Below, piece after piece: positions 17,566-25,129 of a stretch of DNA of 64,000 bases; within the stretch, counting starts at the first letter, position 1, and each line of letters begins with the position of its first letter. The stretch is taken from positions 1 to 64,000 of the forward strand of contig JBAXUS010000007.1 of the NCBI GenBank assembly GCA_037129555.1, written 5' to 3'. The DNA is from JANXLS01 sp037129555 (lineage in GTDB: Bacteria > Planctomycetota > SZUA-567 > H5-PLA8). Under the pieces are notes generated by a model, which was not told the DNA's origin, made no database searches, and saw only the letters and a program-made list of their open reading frames with translations. The translations under genes were made by a program, and so were the position numbers.

Positions 17566-18411
17566 ATGCCGATTTCAACGCGCTATGTCCGGCCGAAAAA
17601 CAAACACTTCAAGTGGCGCGACGCCGTGATTCGCTTGGCTCTTTATCTCGTCGTCCTTCCGTACTCGATCCTGTTTGTGTACGCACTCTTTTTTTCGAAC
17701 GGTGTCGTCTTCCAACCGCCTGCGCCGAGCTATTCGACGATGCCGGGTCTCATCGCGTTGAAGGACCGCGACGGAAATCCAATCGCCGCCGTTTATCTTC
17801 CGAACGAATCGGCGAGCCAGACAATTCTGTACAGCCACGGGAACGCCGAGGATATCGGAGAAGTGTACGGTGATTTGAAGCGACTGCATGACCTCGGTTT
17901 CGCGGTACTCGCGTACGATTATCCTGGCTACGGAAAAAGCAGCGGGCGGCCTTCGGAAGCAGGCGTGTATCGAGCGATTGATGCTGCGTATGCGCACCTG
18001 ACCGACACGCTTCACATATCGCCGGACCGAATTCTAATCTGGGGCCGGTCCGTGGGTGGCGGGCCATCGGTTGATCTTGCGTCGCGAAAAAAAGTGGGCG
18101 GGCTCATTTTGGAGAGCACATTCGTTTCGGCGTTTCGCGTGTTGACCGTCTGGCCCATTCTTCCGTTCGATACATTCAACAACATCGGAAAAATTGGAAA
18201 CGTGAAGTGCCCAGTCTTGGTGATTCATGGCAGACGCGATGAAGTCGTTCCGTTTCACCACGGCGAAAAACTCTTCAATGCCGCGAATGAGCCGAAGCGA
18301 TTTAGTCCAATTGACTCTGCGCATCACAACGATGTGTTGAGCAGAGGCGGGGCGGGGTTGGAGAAGGCGGTGCAGGACTTCGCGCGCAGTTTGAATTTTC
18401 TAAATTTGTAA
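17566..18411 (+). CDS. membrane-anchored alpha/beta hydrolase
   Basis: A 281-residue alpha/beta hydrolase of the Bem46/ABHD13-like group with one N-terminal transmembrane segment (about 20-43) that should anchor it in the inner membrane. The oxyanion HGN is at 91-93, the nucleophile elbow is GRSVGGG with S162, the acid is D225 in GRRDEVVP, and the base is H253 or H254 in SAHHND, so the triad is complete. The ceramidase-like gene ends one base before it and the two are certainly co-translated. Together they may degrade lipid or amide substrates at the envelope. Confidence 0.85.
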   Translation: MPISTRYVRPKNKHFKWRDAVIRLALYLVVLPYSILFVYALFFSNGVVFQPPAPSYSTMPGLIALKDRDGNPIAAVYLPNESASQTILYSHGNAEDIGEVYGDLKRLHDLGFAVLAYDYPGYGKSSGRPSEAGVYRAIDAAYAHLTDTLHISPDRILIWGRSVGGGPSVDLASRKKVGGLILESTFVSAFRVLTVWPILPFDTFNNIGKIGNVKCPVLVIHGRRDEVVPFHHGEKLFNAANEPKRFSPIDSAHHNDVLSRGGAGLEKAVQDFARSLNFLNL

Positions 18412-18483
18412 CTTGCATCCCCCTTATAACACGTTACTATTCTACCTCCAAATTTAGGGCGCGTACAAATCGGCATGTGAGCC

Positions 18484-18538
18484 GGTCTGGAACCTCCGCC
18501 CAAAGCACGGACCGTTGCCACTTGTAAGGGCGCGGACC
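18484..18538 (+). promoter_or_regulatory. structured leader of rplC
   Basis: In the 147-base gap before rplC, GGTCTG (18484-18489) and CGCCC (18497-18501) can pair with GGGCG (18528-18532) and CGGACC (18533-18538), forming a two-part helix that ends 20 bases before the ATG. Such leaders are used for feedback by ribosomal proteins. That function is inferred here, and the fold is seen in one sequence only. Confidence 0.35.
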
Positions 18539-18558
18539 TCAACCACGGGAGACACACG

Positions 18559-19242
18559 ATGTCCTCAGCAACAACGATTTTGGGCCGGAAGATCGGCATG
18601 ACTCAGATATTTGGCGAAAAGGGCGTACGCATTCCGGTTACCGTGATTGAAGCCGGTCCGTGCAAAGTGCTCCAGGTCAAGACGCTCAAGTCCGACGGCT
18701 ACAACTCGATCCAGCTCGGCTTCGCCGATGCCAAGGAAAAGAATACGCCGAAGCCCGTTCTCGGCCACTGCGAAAAAGCCGGTTCAGGTCCCAAGCGCTT
18801 CATTCGTGAAGTCCGCTTGAACGCCGAAGCCGTTGACAAAATCGGCGATGTAATCCAGGCTAACATTTTCGAAGGAATTACCTTCGTTGACGTGACCGGA
18901 ATCAGCAAAGGAAAAGGTTTTCAGGGCGTCATGAAGCGCCACAACTTCCACGGCATGCCTGCGTCGCACGGTTGTTCGAAGCGCCATCGCGCGCCCGGTG
19001 GTTTGGGCCGTCAGAACTCCATCAATAAGGGTGTTCCGAAGGGCAAGAAAATGGCCGGCCACATGGGCTCCGAGAAGGTCACGATTCAGGGCTTGAAGGT
19101 CGTCCGCATCGATATCGAAAATAACATCCTGTTGGTCAAGGGTGCGATTCCGGGCGCAAACGGCGGCTACGTCATTGTGAAGAAGGCCATCGTCGAAAAG
19201 AAGATCGCCGACGCCATCGCCAAAGCCAAAGCCTCTAAGTAA
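18559..19242 (+). CDS. rplC: 50S ribosomal protein L3
   Basis: A 227-residue L3 that binds 23S rRNA near the peptidyl-transferase centre and starts 50S assembly. Signatures are ILGRKIGMTQIF at the N-terminus, the GISKGKGFQGVMKRHNF block, the SHGCSKRHRAPG loop and the KMAGHMG stretch that reaches into the active centre. GGGAG lies 6 bases before the ATG. It is not inside an S10-type operon: rpsJ is not upstream and rplD is not downstream. A hydrolase precedes it and an unrelated helical protein follows. It has its own leader and a strong terminator, so it is an independent unit. Confidence 0.97.
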   Translation: MSSATTILGRKIGMTQIFGEKGVRIPVTVIEAGPCKVLQVKTLKSDGYNSIQLGFADAKEKNTPKPVLGHCEKAGSGPKRFIREVRLNAEAVDKIGDVIQANIFEGITFVDVTGISKGKGFQGVMKRHNFHGMPASHGCSKRHRAPGGLGRQNSINKGVPKGKKMAGHMGSEKVTIQGLKVVRIDIENNILLVKGAIPGANGGYVIVKKAIVEKKIADAIAKAKASK

Positions 19243-19253
19243 AACATAAAACG

Positions 19254-19282
19254 TGACGCGCGCGCATCTGGCGCGCGCGTCA
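19254..19282 (+). terminator. rho-independent terminator of rplC
   Basis: A 12-bp perfect GC-rich stem (TGACGCGCGCGC and complement) with a 5-base loop, followed by TTTTCTTT, starting 11 bases after the rplC stop. Confidence 0.9.
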
Positions 19283-19331
19283 TTTTCTTTATTCTCGCAA
19301 CACGAGCTCCAAACGTCTGGGCAAAGCACTT

Positions 19332-20066
19332 ATGGACTGGACGCCTCCCGAAAATCTCGACCTCCAAACAATTCTAAACGAAGCCAAAGACGATGGTCTT
19401 GCCGGTCGCTACGAACTCGCGCTGTCCAAGCATATCTGGTTTCATCGTAACGCGCTCAGGTTGCAGCCATCCATTTACGGCGTCCGCCTGACGTTCGGAA
19501 TTGCCTACTGGAAAACGCTCACCGAGCACTACCCGCCCGCATTAACCGCACTGCTTGAAGTTCGCAACTCCGCCGAGAAATCGATTCGCAGCTACCTCGT
19601 TTCTGGCGACACCTTACGTGATGCGTTTCATGAATTCGAAGCGATCAATAAGCTCTTCGACGAAACCGCGCGAACGTGTGATCTGTTCACGTGGCTCGAT
19701 GAATTCCAACCGGACGTGGCGCGACAGTTGTATCGCATCGCCCAGTCCGCGTTGATTCGTAACCGCGACTGGAAGATGTGTGGCAAATTCATCGATCCGA
19801 AAGCGATGTACGAGTGGTCATTGAAGCGCTACCGGAACAAGAAGGACCTCGCTGAAGATCCGAAATACGGCATCAACATGCGCGCGTTTGGCGAGAAATG
19901 TTTCGCCAATGAAATCGCGATTCTCGTCGCACTTTTATATTTGAACGGTCGCGACGAAGAGTCCGAACAGCTTGCGATGGATGCGCTGAAAGAATTTGAA
20001 AACGAAGACTTCGCATCACTCCTGAAAGAATCGCTCACCGGTGTCGTTGCAACCCCGTGGCCATAG
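19332..20066 (+). CDS. helical, TPR-like protein of unknown function
   Basis: A 244-residue, mostly helical soluble protein without signal peptide or membrane segment. The opening NEAKDDGLAGRYELALSKHIWFHRNALRLQP and the later NGRDEESEQLAMDALKEFENED look like degenerate tetratricopeptide repeats, so it is likely a protein-protein interaction scaffold. I do not recognise a named family. It lies just after the rplC terminator and ends convergently 33 bases from the sulfatase gene. No ribosome-binding site is obvious before the ATG. Confidence 0.6.
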   Translation: MDWTPPENLDLQTILNEAKDDGLAGRYELALSKHIWFHRNALRLQPSIYGVRLTFGIAYWKTLTEHYPPALTALLEVRNSAEKSIRSYLVSGDTLRDAFHEFEAINKLFDETARTCDLFTWLDEFQPDVARQLYRIAQSALIRNRDWKMCGKFIDPKAMYEWSLKRYRNKKDLAEDPKYGINMRAFGEKCFANEIAILVALLYLNGRDEESEQLAMDALKEFENEDFASLLKESLTGVVATPWP

Positions 20067-20099
20067 TGCTCTGGGGCCGGAAAATCCCAGCCTTCTTGT

Positions 20100-22043
20100 C
20101 TAAAACTCCCAACGATGCGGCTTGGTCGCTGATTTCAAATCAATCCAATCCACCGACACGGGTTGCTTTTGCGCGGGCAGATAAATGCGCAGAATTCCCA
20201 GCGGTCCGGTTGCAGGAATCTCGATCTTGATCTCCTGCCAGTCCCCGGCCTTCAATGTAAACGCAAGCGACTTCGCACTGGCCGTGTTGGCCGCCGATGG
20301 CATCCATTCCACTTTGCCTTCACCGCCATCCGAGCATTTTGCGCGGAACGTCACAGTCGCCGGACCGTTGGTTCCAGGAGCGACTCCTAAAAACGGAGCA
20401 TCGCTTTTACCTTTGATCGTCACGATTCCGTCCTTCACATCGGCGTCACAATTTCGCGCTTTCCAACCCTGCAACTTCGGATCGGAATCATCTTTTTTCG
20501 CGATCGCAGGTGCCGCCTCTTTCGGCTTTTTCTCAGCCGGATGCTTTGCTTTCGGCGTTGACTTTCCTTCATCTTCGGGATGATACTGCTTGTGATCAAA
20601 CGCTGGGTTTGCAATCGGCACGACTGCTTTGGTATCAACTAAAAACGCCTCGATCTGCGCGTCAAGTTCCTTCACGCGCTCCGGTTCTTTCGTCGCGAGA
20701 TTGTTTTTCTCACCAAGATCATCGCGCAGATTGAAGAGCATTTGCCGGTGCTCCGCGTTTTCGCCACCGTGGAAGATGCGAATCAATTTCCAATCGCCGC
20801 TGTGAATCGCGACGGCTGGCGGCAGCCAATCGGGCACTGCCGGATCGTGCGGAAAGTACGTGAACGTCGCTGGCCGCTCAAACGACTCGCCCTTGAACGC
20901 GCGCAGCACACTTATTCCATCGAAGCGCTGGTTCGGAAACGGATGAATCTTCAACGCGTCCAAAAACGTCGGATAGAAATCCTCGCTTTGCACGAGAAAA
21001 TCGCTGCGCGTTTTCGGTTGAACGACGCCCGGCCACGCGACAATCAGCGGCACCCGGACTCCGCCTTCAAACACCGTCGCCTTCCCGCCGCGCAACGGTC
21101 GGTTGCTCGTCGCCGTCGTGCCGTCGACATCGTTGTACATGTTGCCGCCGTTGTCGGACGTGAAGACAATGATCGTGTGCTCGCTGATTTTCAAACGATC
21201 CAGCGTGTCCATCAACGTCCCAACCGCATCGTCCATACTTTCGACCATCGCCGCATACGTCGGGCAGCGCTGCAAATCAGTCGGATCGACGAGACCTTTA
21301 TACTTCTCAATCAACGCCTTCTTCGCGTCAAACGGAGCATGAACACTGAACATCCAGTAGTTCAAATAAAACGGCGTGTCCTTGTTTTTCTCGATCCACT
21401 TGACCGCCTCCTTCGCCATTCGATCTTCGAGGTGCTGATTGGGTTCGTCGGGATCGTGGTCGAAATCTTTGAACTTCCACGGAGCGACGTAACTCCCCGC
21501 CGGCCCCGGTCCCGGCCAATGCGGCACGTCCACATCGAAGCCCTGTTGCAGCGGCGAATACGGTTCCGAACCAAGATGCCACTTTCCGAAATGCCCCGTC
21601 GCGTACCCTGCCGCTTTCAATGATTTCGCCAGCGTGTGGTAATCCGTTTTTAATCGCGTCGGCGGATTTGGAGCGATTGATTTTTTGTCCGCTGGAGCCT
21701 TTTTCCCAATCGTCGCTTCGAGCACGACTTGAGCGACGTGACAATTCGGAGTCGTAATGCCGGTACGCGCTGGGCTAAGTCCGGTGAGTATCGCCGAGCG
21801 TGTCGGCGAGCACAACGGACTGGCCGAATAACCGCGCGTGAACGTCATCCCGCGTTGCGCAAGCCGCTCAATATTCGGAGTGCGATACAATTTCGTATGG
21901 CCGTAAAGCGTCGTGTCCGCCCAACCCAAATCGTCCGCAAGAATGAACACAATATTCGGTTTCGCTGGCACCTCTGCGGCATGGACACAAAGCGCCGCAA
22001 TCAAAAATAGTGCAGCGGCACATACGCCAATGAATCGAATCAT
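20100..22043 (-). CDS. exported sulfatase with C-terminal extension
   Basis: A formylglycine-dependent arylsulfatase-type enzyme of 647 residues with a signal peptide (cleavage near residue 22). The maturation motif is C78-S-P-T-R82, in which C78 becomes formylglycine. Metal ligands include D37 and D38 in ILADDLG and the downstream FTSDNGG block. The catalytic fold ends near 480. A Lys/Pro-rich linker and a beta-rich domain of about 120 residues (about 525-640, LQGWKARN...VDWIDLKSATK) follow, similar in feel to glycan-binding or DUF1080-type domains. It probably desulfates polysaccharides in the periplasm or outside. The start at 22043 gives a clean signal peptide and a 10-base gap to the preceding sulfatase gene. 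Confidence 0.88.
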   Translation of the reverse strand: MIRFIGVCAAALFLIAALCVHAAEVPAKPNIVFILADDLGWADTTLYGHTKLYRTPNIERLAQRGMTFTRGYSASPLCSPTRSAILTGLSPARTGITTPNCHVAQVVLEATIGKKAPADKKSIAPNPPTRLKTDYHTLAKSLKAAGYATGHFGKWHLGSEPYSPLQQGFDVDVPHWPGPGPAGSYVAPWKFKDFDHDPDEPNQHLEDRMAKEAVKWIEKNKDTPFYLNYWMFSVHAPFDAKKALIEKYKGLVDPTDLQRCPTYAAMVESMDDAVGTLMDTLDRLKISEHTIIVFTSDNGGNMYNDVDGTTATSNRPLRGGKATVFEGGVRVPLIVAWPGVVQPKTRSDFLVQSEDFYPTFLDALKIHPFPNQRFDGISVLRAFKGESFERPATFTYFPHDPAVPDWLPPAVAIHSGDWKLIRIFHGGENAEHRQMLFNLRDDLGEKNNLATKEPERVKELDAQIEAFLVDTKAVVPIANPAFDHKQYHPEDEGKSTPKAKHPAEKKPKEAAPAIAKKDDSDPKLQGWKARNCDADVKDGIVTIKGKSDAPFLGVAPGTNGPATVTFRAKCSDGGEGKVEWMPSAANTASAKSLAFTLKAGDWQEIKIEIPATGPLGILRIYLPAQKQPVSVDWIDLKSATKPHRWEF

Positions 22044-22053
22044 TATGGAGCCT

Positions 22054-23502
22054 TTACTTAGCATTTGTCTTCGGGGCGGGGGAGTCGAAATCAATCAGCG
22101 GCTTCGGATTTTCAACGCGTCCGAGTTCGCGCGCGCCGGGGCCGACGCCGTTGATGCCAAGGTCATCTTTCATCGCAGCCACCAGCTCTTGCAATTTCGC
22201 GACAACCTCCGGATTCGCGGCGAACACGTCTGTCGCTTCACCAATGTCTGATTTCAAATTATACAGCTTGGGCTGGAACTGCTTGTCTGCGGCATTATCC
22301 ACATGTCCTATCGAAATCTGCAATTTCCAATCACCACTGCGCACCGCGTTGAGACGCAATCCATTGAAATAATAGTACGTGTCGTGCGGCGGCTTGGCGT
22401 TCACATCCCCAGCCAAAACCGGCCAGAGATTCACACCGTCGATCTTGCGATCCGTCGGAACCGCAGCGCCTGCGAGTGCCGCGAAAGTTGGCATGACATC
22501 GAACATGCTGGTGATCGCGTCGGACGATGTACCAGCCGGAATCTGCCCCGGCCACCACGCAATCGTCGGCACGCGCATACCGCCCTCAAGCGTCGAACCT
22601 TTGAATCCGCGCAACGGCGCATTCACCGCGCGCTGAGTCCCGCCATTGTCGCTGGTAAAGATGACGAGCGTCTTTTCCGACAGCCCATTTTCTTTGAGCG
22701 ATTCGAAAATCTTGCCCACACTCCAATCGACTTCTTCCACCCAATCCGAATAAATTCCGTGCGGCGATTTCCCAGCCCATTTCTTGCCCGGATAAATCGG
22801 AAAGTGAACCGCGTTGTGCGGAATATAAAGGAGGAACGGAGCCGCTTTATGTTCGCCAATGAACTTCACAGCTTCGTCGGTGTAAATTTCAACGAGCGAC
22901 TGCTGGTCATCCTGGCGCACGCGTTTCTCGACTTTTCCATTGCGTAACAACGCGAGCGGCGGTTGCCCTTTGCCGCCTTGTTTCGGAGTCGGCTTGCCAA
23001 GATCGCTCTTGGATCCATCTTCTGCGGTGCCCATATCGTTCGAATACGGCAGCCCGAAATGCAGATCAAAACCTTGGTTATTCGGAAGGAATTCTGGCTG
23101 ATCGCCCAAGTGCCATTTGCCAATAATGGCCGTCGCGTAGCCGACTGTTTTCAGCACTTCCGCCACTGTGATTTCTTTCGGCGAAAGCCCCGTCGCTCCA
23201 ACTGGGAACAGCACATGCGGAATCGGTAATGCACGCTTGGCATAGCACCCGGTCATCAACGCCGCTCGTGATGGAGAACACACCGGAGCCGCATAAAACG
23301 ACGTGAGCTTCAGCCCCTCTTTCGCCATTTTATCGAGGTTCGGCGTTCGATTAATCGTCGAGCCAAACGGACCGATGTCGGCATAGCCCATGTCATCAAT
23401 GTTGATAAAAACGAAATTCGGTTTCGCTGGGCGATCCGCCGCGAACGACACACCGGCAAACATTAACGCGACGACCGCAAGCAGAGCGATGATTCGTTTC
23501 AT
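22054..23502 (-). CDS. exported sulfatase
   Basis: A 482-residue formylglycine sulfatase with a signal peptide (cleavage near residue 22). The maturation motif is C75-S-P-S-R79, the first metal aspartates are in INIDDMGY (D36, D37), and IFTSDNGG holds the later metal site. Length fits a single-domain S1 family sulfatase. The frame runs 20 codons further upstream, but the ATG at 23502 starts the signal peptide. It is the first gene of a sulfatase pair, preceded by a strong hairpin at 23529-23550 that separates it from the TIM-barrel gene. The exact glycan substrate is unknown. Confidence 0.9.
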   Translation of the reverse strand: MKRIIALLAVVALMFAGVSFAADRPAKPNFVFINIDDMGYADIGPFGSTINRTPNLDKMAKEGLKLTSFYAAPVCSPSRAALMTGCYAKRALPIPHVLFPVGATGLSPKEITVAEVLKTVGYATAIIGKWHLGDQPEFLPNNQGFDLHFGLPYSNDMGTAEDGSKSDLGKPTPKQGGKGQPPLALLRNGKVEKRVRQDDQQSLVEIYTDEAVKFIGEHKAAPFLLYIPHNAVHFPIYPGKKWAGKSPHGIYSDWVEEVDWSVGKIFESLKENGLSEKTLVIFTSDNGGTQRAVNAPLRGFKGSTLEGGMRVPTIAWWPGQIPAGTSSDAITSMFDVMPTFAALAGAAVPTDRKIDGVNLWPVLAGDVNAKPPHDTYYYFNGLRLNAVRSGDWKLQISIGHVDNAADKQFQPKLYNLKSDIGEATDVFAANPEVVAKLQELVAAMKDDLGINGVGPGARELGRVENPKPLIDFDSPAPKTNAK

Positions 23503-23528
23503 GGAGATTCTTTCAAATGGAATAAAAT

Positions 23529-23550
23529 GGGCGGCCAGAAAAGGCCGCCC
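23529..23550 (-). terminator. hairpin between TIM-barrel gene and sulfatase pair
   Basis: A perfect 8-bp GC stem (GGGCGGCC/GGCCGCCC) with a 6-base loop. On the minus strand it is followed by CATTTTATTCC, a short T-tract, consistent with a terminator of the upstream gene. Confidence 0.75.
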
Positions 23551-23562
23551 AGGTATGCTCAC

Positions 23563-24423
23563 TTAGAATTTCACGGCTTCGAGGAATTTGAGCGAGACGG
23601 GTATCTGCTCTTCAGATGTCGGCGATTCGTCTTCAATGAAATAATACTTCGCGCCATTCTTCGCCGCTGCGGGAAGAATCTCCGTCCAATTCATCTGGCC
23701 GGTTCCCAGCGCGACATCGTTCTTGACGTCCGTTTTTCCCATGAGGCTGCCAAGTTTTAAATCCTTATTCATGTCCTTCAAGTGCACCAACTCCCAGCGC
23801 CCGGAATATTTTTCAAATAACTTCGCCGGACTTTGCCCTGGGAACACGACCCAGAAAACGTCCATCTGAAACGCGACATATTCCTTCTTTGTTTCGGCCA
23901 TCAACAGGTCAAACAGCGTCCCATCTTTATACGGCTGGAATTCGTATCCGTGGCAATGATAGAAAAGTCGGATGCCTTCTTTCGCGAGAATCTCGCCGGC
24001 CTTGTTGAAGACCGCCGCCGCTTCCCGGCACGTCGCTTCGTCGAAGTCCCCTTTATGATCAATCCACGCGCAACCAGCAAATTTCAATCCCAACGCTTTC
24101 GCTTCTTTCGCCACGCTCGCCGGATCGCTCTTGTACTTTCCATATGAGAAATGCCCGCTGATCGCCGTCAATCCGCGCTCGGCCAACATGGTGTTGAACT
24201 TTTCCGCAGGCAAATTGTACGTCCCGGCGAGTTCGACATTCTTGATTCCCATCGCCTTGACTTTATCGAGCGTGGCCGGAACGCCATTGGCCATAAATTG
24301 ATTGCGCAGGCTGTATAGCTGCAAACCAATCGGACCTTTGAACGACTCGCCCGTCCCGGCATCAGCGGCATGAAGAGAAATCGAAATCAAAGCGAGACAC
24401 AACACGATAATGAGTTTGCGCAC
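23563..24423 (-). CDS. exported sugar phosphate isomerase/epimerase-like TIM barrel
   Basis: A 286-residue protein of the xylose-isomerase-like TIM-barrel family with a signal peptide (VRKLIIVLCLALISISLHA), so it should work outside the cytoplasm. Typical features are IGLQLYSLR near the start of the barrel, LFYHCHGYEFQP in the middle, and QMDVFWVVFPGQ with metal-binding acids. The GTG start at 24423 has AGGAG 10 bases upstream; the frame is open further but without a signal-like N-terminus. It lies between an exported HMA protein and the sulfatases, in a run of secreted catabolic genes. The reaction is probably isomerisation or oxidation of an oligosaccharide unit. Confidence 0.82.
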   Translation of the reverse strand: MRKLIIVLCLALISISLHAADAGTGESFKGPIGLQLYSLRNQFMANGVPATLDKVKAMGIKNVELAGTYNLPAEKFNTMLAERGLTAISGHFSYGKYKSDPASVAKEAKALGLKFAGCAWIDHKGDFDEATCREAAAVFNKAGEILAKEGIRLFYHCHGYEFQPYKDGTLFDLLMAETKKEYVAFQMDVFWVVFPGQSPAKLFEKYSGRWELVHLKDMNKDLKLGSLMGKTDVKNDVALGTGQMNWTEILPAAAKNGAKYYFIEDESPTSEEQIPVSLKFLEAVKF

Positions 24424-24533
24424 GGACGGATGCTCCTGATGAGAAAAAATAGATACACCTATGTACACCGTGAGTCATACAGATGCATTCAATGAAAGCC
24501 AAGTAAAAAAAGCCGCTCCGCGAATGGGTCGTC

Positions 24534-25118
24534 TTACTTTTTCTTCTTGGTCTCTTCTTCGTGGCCAGGCAATTCGATGTGTGCTTTTTTCAATACCTCT
24601 TCGAGCGCAGTGCGATTTGTTTTGGCCGGATCAATCCACAACTTCAAAATGCCTTTTTCGGAATTGACCTGCGCGCGTTCGACACCATCGACCTTGCTCA
24701 CGGCTGAGTAAACGCCGTAGCGGCAGCCTTTGCAATCCAACATGCCGACGTTGAATTCTTCGACCTTTTCTTTGTCTTTTGCCAGCGTACTGAGCGGCTT
24801 GAACGTAAAAGAGCCGCGCGATGCGTTGTGAAGCAACTCATTCAACCGCTTCTCAATTGCTTCTGGAGTTGGTGGCTTCTTTTTGAAATTTTGCCCCGGG
24901 AAGAGCTTTTCGAATTCGTATGTGAGCACGACTTCCGTCGAATCAAAATCGACGGACACCAGCGAGATGTCCGGCATCGTCTTCGCGAACTCTTTGAAGT
25001 CATCGACGCGGTCCGCCGAACACAATCCCATGAGCCGGAATTTGGATTCTTCAGCTTGTGACGCACCGAATAAAAGTGAAGCCAGCAGGACAACTGTACC
25101 GATTGCATTTCGTTTCAT
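24534..25118 (-). CDS. exported protein with C-terminal heavy-metal-associated-like domain
   Basis: A 194-residue protein with a signal peptide (cleavage near 22). An N-terminal segment of about 80 residues (FRLMGLCSADRVDDF...) looks like one ferredoxin-like fold and a C-terminal ~70 residues (FNVGMLDCKGCRYGVYSAVSKVDGVERAQVNSEKG...) like an HMA domain with the metal-binding C-x2-C at CKGC. The protein ends in a Lys-rich tail. It begins 11 bases after the DUF1592-type cytochrome c gene, so it is the third gene of that operon. It might deliver copper or another metal to the exported redox proteins, by context only. Confidence 0.75.
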   Translation of the reverse strand: MKRNAIGTVVLLASLLFGASQAEESKFRLMGLCSADRVDDFKEFAKTMPDISLVSVDFDSTEVVLTYEFEKLFPGQNFKKKPPTPEAIEKRLNELLHNASRGSFTFKPLSTLAKDKEKVEEFNVGMLDCKGCRYGVYSAVSKVDGVERAQVNSEKGILKLWIDPAKTNRTALEEVLKKAHIELPGHEEETKKKK

Positions 25119-25129
25119 AGGGGTAGTCT

